A DNA stretch of 64,000 bases from Brevibacillus_H ginsengisoli (GTDB taxonomy: Bacteria; Bacillota; Bacilli; Brevibacillales; Brevibacillaceae), in NCBI RefSeq assembly GCF_050113715.1, contig NZ_JBNJQR010000007.1, positions 228,545-292,544 of the forward strand, in the 5' to 3' direction. Under the pieces are notes generated by a model. That model saw nothing but the letters and a program-made list of their open reading frames with translations, searched no databases and was not told the DNA's origin. A program made the translations under genes and the position numbers. Below are positions 58,403 to 64,000 of the stretch, in pieces. The first letter of the stretch is position 1. Each line of letters begins with the position of its first letter.

Positions 58403-60109
58403 ATGAAGAAACCGATTATCGAATTTAAAGATTATAGCTTTCAATATCGTGCGCAAGCGGAGCCGACGCTACATGGTATTAATCTAACCATTTACGAAGG
58501 AGAGAAGGTTCTCATCGTAGGCCCGTCCGGTTCAGGAAAGAGCACGCTGGCCCACTGCATCAACGGTTTAGTTCCCTTTTTTTATCCGGGAGAGAGCAAA
58601 GGGTCTTTGAAAATCATGGACCAGGAACAGAAGAACCTGAGCATCTTTCAACTGTCGGAGATGGTAGGTACGGTACTGCAGGATCCAGATGGGCAATTTG
58701 TCGGACTCACCGTCGCGGAGGATATCGCGTTCAAGCTGGAAAATAAAGGTGTTCCACAGTCTGATATGTTCGCTAAGGTGGCGGCTGCGGCTCAAGATGC
58801 CGGCATACACAGCCATCTGACAGCCTCTCCGCATGCGCTCTCCGGGGGGCAGAAGCAAAGAACAACCCTGGGAGGCGTCATGGTGGACGATGTGGACATC
58901 CTGCTGTTTGACGAACCCCTTGCTAACCTGGATCCTCGTACCGGAAAAGAGACGATTGAGCTGATTCACCGCATCAAGGAAGAAACAGGAAAAACGGTGA
59001 TCATCGTAGAGCATCGCCTGGAGGACGTACTGCATCGTGAGGTAGACCGGATCATTGTTATGACAGAAGGGCGTGTGGCGGCTGATTTGACACCCAACCA
59101 GCTGCTGTGCTCCACGCTCTTGCAGGAGACCGGCATCCGTGAACCTCTGTACATAACCGCATTAAAATATGCAGGATGCGAGATTACAGAAGAAATGAAT
59201 CCCCAGCATATCGACACCATCCGGCTCGAGCCATGTAGGGATAAATTGATTAATTGGGTGCATGGTTTGAAACAACCTGAGAGTGCGGCCCAAACGAACG
59301 CCCTCCTGGAACTAGAACAGGTTACTTTCGGCTATGACAGCGGCAGGACGATCCTCCAAGATATCTCCTTTCGCATTCATCAAGGAGAAATGGTAAGCAT
59401 CGTCGGGAAAAACGGAGCCGGAAAATCCACGCTGTCCAAGCTAATTTGCGGCTTTCATCAACCGACTTCCGGACGGATTTTCTATAACGGAAGGGATATG
59501 ATCGACGACACGATTAAAGAACGGGCGGATTCTATCGGTTTTGTTATGCAAAATCCCAATCAGATGATCTCGAAAACCATGATAGTCGATGAGGTGGCTT
59601 TGGGACTGCGAGTGCGCGGGGTGCCGGAAGAGGAATGCATGGCGCGCGTCTATGACGTTTTGCGAGTGTGTGGACTTTATGAGATGCGCAACTGGCCCAT
59701 ATCGGCGCTGAGCTTTGGTCAGAAGAAGCGGGTCACCATCGCCTCTATCCTGGTGCTGGGTCCAGAAGTCATCATTCTGGATGAACCAACTGCAGGGCAA
59801 GACTTCAAGCATTACAATGAAATTATGGAGTTTTTGCTCGACTTGAACCGCAGCGGCAAGACGATCATCATGATTACACACGACATGCACCTCATGCTCG
59901 AGTATGCACAGCGTACCATCGTGCTTGCGGACGGCAATAAGATTGCTGATGACACACCGGCAACCGTCTTAACGAACCCGGGCGTACTTGAATCGGCCAA
60001 TCTGAAGATGACGTCTGTCAATGAATTGGCGCTCCGTGCAGGATACGATCGCCCACGGGAATTTGTGCAAAGATTCATTGATTATGACAGGGGGATTCGG
60101 GTTCGATGA
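58403..60109 (+). CDS. ECF transporter ATPase, fused double ABC protein
   Basis: 568 residues comprising two ABC ATPases. Domain 1 (1-250) has GPSGSGKST, LSGGQKQR and LLFDEPLANLD. Domain 2 (300-540) has GKNGAGKST, an atypical signature LSFGQKKR and IILDEPTAGQD. This YkoD-like fusion replaces separate EcfA and EcfA' subunits. It drives import through EcfT and the S component. The EcfT gene overlaps its stop by 4 bp. Confidence 0.9.
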   Translation: MKKPIIEFKDYSFQYRAQAEPTLHGINLTIYEGEKVLIVGPSGSGKSTLAHCINGLVPFFYPGESKGSLKIMDQEQKNLSIFQLSEMVGTVLQDPDGQFVGLTVAEDIAFKLENKGVPQSDMFAKVAAAAQDAGIHSHLTASPHALSGGQKQRTTLGGVMVDDVDILLFDEPLANLDPRTGKETIELIHRIKEETGKTVIIVEHRLEDVLHREVDRIIVMTEGRVAADLTPNQLLCSTLLQETGIREPLYITALKYAGCEITEEMNPQHIDTIRLEPCRDKLINWVHGLKQPESAAQTNALLELEQVTFGYDSGRTILQDISFRIHQGEMVSIVGKNGAGKSTLSKLICGFHQPTSGRIFYNGRDMIDDTIKERADSIGFVMQNPNQMISKTMIVDEVALGLRVRGVPEEECMARVYDVLRVCGLYEMRNWPISALSFGQKKRVTIASILVLGPEVIILDEPTAGQDFKHYNEIMEFLLDLNRSGKTIIMITHDMHLMLEYAQRTIVLADGNKIADDTPATVLTNPGVLESANLKMTSVNELALRAGYDRPREFVQRFIDYDRGIRVR

Positions 60110-60933
60110 GAACAGCAATGTTGACTTATACTAAAATGGACTCGCCTATCCATCGTCTAACAGGTGTAACCAAGTTGATCTTTTTCGTGGTATGGTCAAC
60201 CACCGCTATGATCACTTATGATACCCGGAGCTTGCTAGCGATGTTTCTCATTAGTTTGATCATATTCAAAAGTTCGAAGGTTTCATTTCGGGATGTCTCT
60301 TTTGTGCTGTATCTAATCCTGTTCTTTATGCTGCTGAATCACTTGGCCATCTTCGCCTTTTCTCCTCTAGAGGGTGTGAAAATATACGGCTCGCGGCATG
60401 ATTTGTTTCACATTGCGGGCAGGTACACCGTAACGGCCGAACAGCTTTTTTATCAAGCCAATATTACGCTGAAATACGTAACGGTCATTCCCATGGCCCT
60501 GCTGTTTATCCTGACGACGGATCCCAGCGAATTCGCAGCATCTCTAAACCGTATCGGTGTCAGCTACAAAATTGCCTATGCCGTCGCGATTGCTATGCGC
60601 TATATCCCGGACCTGCTGCGTGACTATCAAAACATATCGTTCGCCGCGCAAGCACGGGGAATCGATCTGTCCAAGAAAACGAAGCTGCGCCAACGAGTGA
60701 AAAACTCGCTATCCGTGCTGATGCCGCTGATTTTCTCCAGCCTGGAACGGATCGAAACGATTAGTGCCGCTATGGAGCTACGAGGGTTTGGACACAAGAA
60801 CAAGCGCACCTGGTACAGCTCACGTCCTTTTTCCAAGAGCGACTATGCGGCTATTCTGTTGGTTTTTGTCATCATGGTGGCGTCGACTGTCCTCACATTT
60901 TATGATGGATCACGGTTTTACAACATTTTTTGA
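60106..60933 (+). CDS. ECF transporter transmembrane subunit EcfT
   Basis: 275 residues with about five hydrophobic segments and the two cytoplasmic coupling motifs of EcfT: AQARGIDLS and the following AMELRGFG, which contact the ATPases. It overlaps the ATPase gene (ATGA). Confidence 0.9.
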   Translation: MRTAMLTYTKMDSPIHRLTGVTKLIFFVVWSTTAMITYDTRSLLAMFLISLIIFKSSKVSFRDVSFVLYLILFFMLLNHLAIFAFSPLEGVKIYGSRHDLFHIAGRYTVTAEQLFYQANITLKYVTVIPMALLFILTTDPSEFAASLNRIGVSYKIAYAVAIAMRYIPDLLRDYQNISFAAQARGIDLSKKTKLRQRVKNSLSVLMPLIFSSLERIETISAAMELRGFGHKNKRTWYSSRPFSKSDYAAILLVFVIMVASTVLTFYDGSRFYNIF

Positions 60934-60997
60934 TCGTCTGACCTGCAATGCAGCTCCGCCTAAGTAAGCTGTTAGACTGCTCTATCCTTCCGAACAA

Positions 60998-61047
60998 AAA
61001 TCCAGTCAAAACACGATAATAAAGTGTTAGACTGGATTTGTTTTTTT
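60998..61047 (+). terminator. Terminator of the ECF operon
   Basis: AAATCCAGTC pairs with GACTGGATTT, with an inner ACAC / GTGT pair, followed by GTTTTTTT. Confidence 0.9.
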
Positions 61048-61131
61048 GTGCTAACGATACCCGTTAGTGAAGTACAGATAAATTAACACAACGTATGTTT
61101 TATAAAGTTAATGATTTTTTAGATCACCTTC

Positions 61132-61416
61132 GTGCCGCTTGGGATGAAACCCCTTAGATGTTTGGCTTGCTCAACAACTAATGAGATCCTTATGCTCCTT
61201 ACAAACCATCCAGAAAGTAGAGTTAGAAGCATGGTTGTTTCAAAGACTAAGCTTCCGGAAGAGTTGCAAGTAAAGTTGGCACATGATCTTGAATTTAATG
61301 TTAAACACAGCATTGCGTTTAACAAAAAAGCTACTCTCAAAGTCCTTCAAGTTCTTGTAGACGAGGAAGGTGATGAACTCAGAAGTCATGTTCTTACACT
61401 TGTTTGTAGAAATTAA
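61132..61416 (+). pseudogene. Fragment with leucine-rich-variant/HEAT-like repeats
   Basis: The frame opens at a GTG without ribosome site. The peptide has two ~22-residue helical repeats (NEILMLLTNHPESRVRSMVV, then PEELQVKLAHDLEFNVKHSI) like LRV or HEAT-type repeats that mediate protein binding. The beginning seems missing, so this is probably the tail of a lost gene. Confidence 0.45.
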
Positions 61417-61868
61417 AAAGACCGGGCAAGACGGAATCCAAGGTCGTCTATGCAAAATGTAGGATGGCTACGACGACGATATGAAGCCCCGCAACCCCTT
61501 GCCTCTTCAGCCCAGCTGCCTCCTCGAAAAATTCGGTAGGAGCCGTAAACTTGCTCATCATATAAATCCCAGCACTTCTCCCAAACATTCCCAATCATGT
61601 CATACAGCCCCCATGCATTCGGTTCCTTTCTTCCTACTTCATGGACTTGGTCTACTGAATTTTCATTATACCAGGCAATCTTATCTAACTCTCCGTATCT
61701 ATAACCAGTGGTCCCTGCTTTACATGCATATTGCCACTCTGCTTCTGTAGGAATAGGAGAATCAAACAAATAGTAACAGCATGCATGATTAATCGCTTCA
61801 TCGGACAATTTAAAAGCTGGATGAAATAACCTTATGGAATAGAGGGATGGAACATTGCGAAATTTCAC
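61413..61868 (-). pseudogene. Truncated formylglycine-generating/SUMF1-type enzyme
   Basis: The frame contains the C-terminal half of an FGE-sulfatase domain: PIPTEAEWQYACKAGTTGY, NAWGLYDMIGNVWEKCWDLY, YRIFRGGSW and DDLGFRLARSF. The upstream third of the family (the fold start with the VSWxDA region) is absent, and the first ~35 residues do not fit. Members oxidise cysteine to formylglycine or carry out related sulfoxide chemistry. The fragment overlaps the start of the malic enzyme gene, consistent with deletion. Confidence 0.65.
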
Positions 61869-63561
61869 AGTACATCCAAAGGGGATTATTGAAACCAGCG
61901 CAAAAGGGGCTGAAGTGCTGAAAACCCCTCAACTTAATAAAGGTGTGGCTTTTACATCAGAGGAGCGGCATGAACTGGGTCTTAGAGGTTTGCTCCCTCC
62001 AACTGTTCTTACTATTCAACAGCAAGCTGAACGAGCCTATCAACAATATTCTAGTCAGCCTTCGAATGTGTTAAAAAATGTATACTTATCGGCTCTTCGC
62101 GACAGGAACGAAGTTTTGTTCTATCGACTGGTTTCCGAGCACTTAAGTGAAATGCTGCCTATTATCTACACCCCAACAGTCGGTGAAGCGATTGAGCACT
62201 ATAGCCAACTATATCGTCGCCCTGTTGGTGTTTATTTATCTATCGACGATCCAGACAGCATTGAGGAAGCATTCATTAACTTCGGTGCGCATGCAAACGA
62301 AATTGATATCATCGTAGCCACTGACGGTGAACGTATTTTGGGCATAGGAGATTGGGGTGTGGGCGGTATTGACATTGCCTTGGGTAAGCTCGCCGTGTAT
62401 ACGGTGGCGGGCGGTATTGATCCTCGTCGCGTGATCCCGGTCATTTTAGATGTGGGCACGAACCGGGAAGAATTGCTGAATGACCCACTCTATGTCGGAA
62501 TTCGCCATCCACGGATTCATGGTAAACAGTATGATACGTTCATTGATCGGTATGTCCGTATTGCACAGAAGATCTATCCGAATGCCCTTCTACATTGGGA
62601 AGACTTTGCACAGCCAAATGCCAGACCAATCCTTGAAAGATATAAAGATGAGATCTGTACGATTAATGACGACATTCAGGGAACTGGTTCGGTTTCGCTG
62701 GCGGTTGTATTGTCCGCAGTACGCGCTTCTGAGAAACCTTTGTCGGAACATAGAATTGTTGTGTTTGGCGCGGGGACTGCTGGTATTGGTGTTGCGGAAC
62801 AAATTCGGGATGAGATGGTACGGGGAGGACTTTCGCAAAAGGAGGCAACTAGCAGGTTTTGGGCAATTGATCGACCGGGGCTGTTGCTTCAATCTATGGA
62901 AGACCTTCGGGATTTTCAAAAGCCTTTTGCGCGTCCAGTGGAGGAAGTAGACGACTGGAATAAAGATGCCGAGGGTAAAATTAGCCTTCTAGAGGTGGTT
63001 CAGCGGGTACATCCCACCATTCTTATCGGGACTTCGACGGTTGGAGGATCGTTTACTAAAGAAATTGTCAAAGCGATGGCAGCTCACACAGACCACCCCA
63101 TCATTTTGCCTCTCTCCAATCCCACAGCCAAGTCCGAGGCAAAGCCATCCGATCTTATCGAGTGGACAGATGGAAAAGCCTTGGTTGCTACCGGAAGTCC
63201 GTTTGAACCGGTCCATTACAAAGGGGTAACCTATATCATTGGACAAGCCAATAACGCTTTTGTATTCCCTGGAATTGGACTTGGCACGATTGTGTCGAAG
63301 GCTGAGCGAGTAACAGACAGCATGCTCGTCGCTGCTGCAAAAGCGGTGGCAGGGATGGTTGACATCTGCGCGCCAGGTGCATCACTGCTTCCCAAGATTG
63401 AAGACCTCCGGATCACTTCAGCTAAGGTCGCTATAGCAGTGGTAAAGTGCGCCATTTCTGAAGGCGTGGCAAAAGCACGAATTGATGACATTGAGCAAGC
63501 CGTACACGAAGCGATGTGGCAGCCTGAATATGGATGTATTAAGGCGGTAAAGGTGAAATAA
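61855..63561 (+). CDS. maeA: NAD-dependent malic enzyme (large type)
   Basis: 568 residues, the length of the MaeA/SfcA class. It has LPIIYTPTVGEAIEHY, the catalytic Tyr/Lys regions, WEDFAQPNARPILERY with metal ligands, TINDDIQGTGSV, a Rossmann motif VVFGAGTAGIGVAE and PLSNPTAKSEAKP. It oxidatively decarboxylates malate to pyruvate, linking the fumarate or 2-oxoglutarate produced by the catabolic modules to pyruvate. It starts at TTG, 8 nt after GAGGG. No closer standard start exists in frame. Confidence 0.92.
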   Translation: MRNFTVHPKGIIETSAKGAEVLKTPQLNKGVAFTSEERHELGLRGLLPPTVLTIQQQAERAYQQYSSQPSNVLKNVYLSALRDRNEVLFYRLVSEHLSEMLPIIYTPTVGEAIEHYSQLYRRPVGVYLSIDDPDSIEEAFINFGAHANEIDIIVATDGERILGIGDWGVGGIDIALGKLAVYTVAGGIDPRRVIPVILDVGTNREELLNDPLYVGIRHPRIHGKQYDTFIDRYVRIAQKIYPNALLHWEDFAQPNARPILERYKDEICTINDDIQGTGSVSLAVVLSAVRASEKPLSEHRIVVFGAGTAGIGVAEQIRDEMVRGGLSQKEATSRFWAIDRPGLLLQSMEDLRDFQKPFARPVEEVDDWNKDAEGKISLLEVVQRVHPTILIGTSTVGGSFTKEIVKAMAAHTDHPIILPLSNPTAKSEAKPSDLIEWTDGKALVATGSPFEPVHYKGVTYIIGQANNAFVFPGIGLGTIVSKAERVTDSMLVAAAKAVAGMVDICAPGASLLPKIEDLRITSAKVAIAVVKCAISEGVAKARIDDIEQAVHEAMWQPEYGCIKAVKVK

Positions 63562-63649
63562 AAATGACACGCAGTGCATGAACTTCGGCTCCTTGATGTG
63601 GCGATAAGCGGACATCAGGGTTGAATGCCTGTTATACTGGTTGAGAAGT

Positions 63650-63726
63650 TGATAAGTCCTTTCTTTCAATATTCGTCATCACCATGTGTTACGACACTTT
63701 AACTCGAACTCTAACCTCATTAGGTA
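63650..63726 (-). pseudogene. Decayed copy of the 23S rRNA 3' end
   Basis: The stretch starting GATAAGTCCT, then TATTCGTCA, CCATGTGTTACGACACTT and CTAACCTCAT aligns, with substitutions and short gaps, to the genuine 23S 3' end at 63910-63984 in the same orientation (roughly 70% identity by eye). It lies beyond the rRNA operon terminator, so it is not part of the functional gene. Confidence 0.75.
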
Positions 63727-63730
63727 GCAT

Positions 63731-63789
63731 AAAAAAACAAAGCAGCTCATGGCTCTATCTCGAAAGATAGGTTCATGAGCTGCTTTGTT
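63731..63789 (-). terminator. Terminator of the rRNA operon
   Basis: A perfect 16-bp stem (63736-63751 with 63774-63789), topped by an inner CTATCT / AGATAG stem, is followed on the minus strand by a T7 run. It lies ~120 bp after the 23S end. No 5S rRNA or tRNA is visible between the two. Confidence 0.92.
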
Positions 63790-63908
63790 GTTCTCTGAAA
63801 ACTGGATAACAGGTCGCTCCTATATGCTTCTTGTTGGCTCCGTCCGCCTATGGCGCAAAGTCGCTGCACAAGAACATATACTCGCTCTGACATTCGCTAA
63901 GAAAACGT

Positions 63909-64000
63909 GGATAAGTCCTCGACCGATTAGTATTCGTCAGCTCCATGCGTTGCCGCACTTCCACACCGAACCTATCAACCTCATCGTCTATGAGGGGTCT
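63909..64000 (-). rRNA. 23S ribosomal RNA, 3' end, cut by window edge
   Basis: The minus strand reads AGACCCCTCATAGACGATGA at the window edge and ends ...CTAATCGGTCGAGGACTTATCC. This is the conserved last ~90 nt of Firmicute 23S rRNA (helix 101 closing strand). The gene continues past the right edge. Exact 3' end is approximate. Confidence 0.93.

Noticed and set aside
63418..63669. 83-codon minus-strand frame after the malic enzyme gene
   Set aside because: It overlaps the malic enzyme end and begins inside the decayed 23S fragment. A short stretch looks protein-like but there is no ribosome site or recognised family.

Overview
The window looks like chromosomal DNA of an aerobic, spore-former-type Firmicute close to Brevibacillus or Paenibacillus. 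This is inferred from strong AGGAGG-type ribosome binding sites, frequent TTG/GTG starts, SLH surface proteins, ECF transporters, sigma-54 activators of the RocR/PrdR style and the 3' end of a Gram-positive 23S rRNA. No species can be proven from the sequence alone. Almost everything is catabolic and unusually rich in sigma-54 (-24/-12) promoters: I can read eight.

Region 1 (1-10.4 kb, minus strand) is an aromatic-acid module. An acyl-CoA ligase, thiolase, enoyl-CoA hydratase and 3-hydroxyacyl-CoA dehydrogenase run into a fumarylpyruvate-hydrolase-like protein, a DinB-fold protein and the first 31 codons of a gentisate 1,2-dioxygenase. Upstream lie a GAF/PucR regulator, an unknown protein and a flavin monooxygenase.

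Region 2 (10.5-23.5 kb) is an amine (putrescine-like) regulon around one sigma-54 activator (EBP1). It holds aldehyde dehydrogenase plus Tat-exported monoamine oxidase, an amino acid/polyamine permease plus YtcJ-like amidohydrolase, a PaaK-like ligase, and PatA-type aminotransferase plus aldehyde dehydrogenase. All four transcription units have a sigma-54 promoter, and three copies of a shared GCATC-N6/7-GATGC enhancer motif serve them.

Region 3 (23.5-28.3 kb) has a LysR gene that apparently starts at ATC, a DJ-1/PfpI protein, small ORFs, and an ArsR-like regulator divergent from an MFS transporter.

Region 4 (28.2-33.9 kb) is the most striking. A very eukaryote-like ubiquitin domain sits directly behind a signal peptide and is followed by cadherin-like, Ig-like and three SLH domains, that is, a surface-anchored ubiquitin. 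Upstream is a three-module hybrid sensor kinase. The pair is bracketed by two near-identical copies of the neighbouring transporter gene tail with its terminator, and shares an 11-bp-phased TGTGAGAAT operator.

Region 5 (34-54 kb) is a hydroxyproline/proline-peptide regulon around a second activator (EBP2). It contains two proline-racemase-family enzymes, a D-amino-acid-dehydrogenase-type flavoprotein, a DapA-family lyase, an aldehyde dehydrogenase, an ornithine-cyclodeaminase-family reductase and two M24 (Xaa-Pro) peptidases. It also has an OppA-type binding protein fused into a Liv ABC operon, and a BFD / 2Fe-2S / FAD three-gene set. Tandem TGT-N12-ACA enhancer motifs precede two of its sigma-54 promoters.

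Region 6 (54-64 kb) has a glycolipid-binding-family protein, an MFS transporter, a frameshifted membrane-protein gene, an ECF transporter (UPF0397 S component, fused double ATPase, EcfT), gene fragments, NAD-malic enzyme, and the 3' end of a minus-strand 23S rRNA with terminator. Past the terminator lies a decayed second copy of the 23S 3' end.

Three copies of a ~250-265 bp non-coding element sit at operon junctions. Each has 17-bp terminal inverted repeats and a linked 20-bp hairpin. I do not recognise the family.
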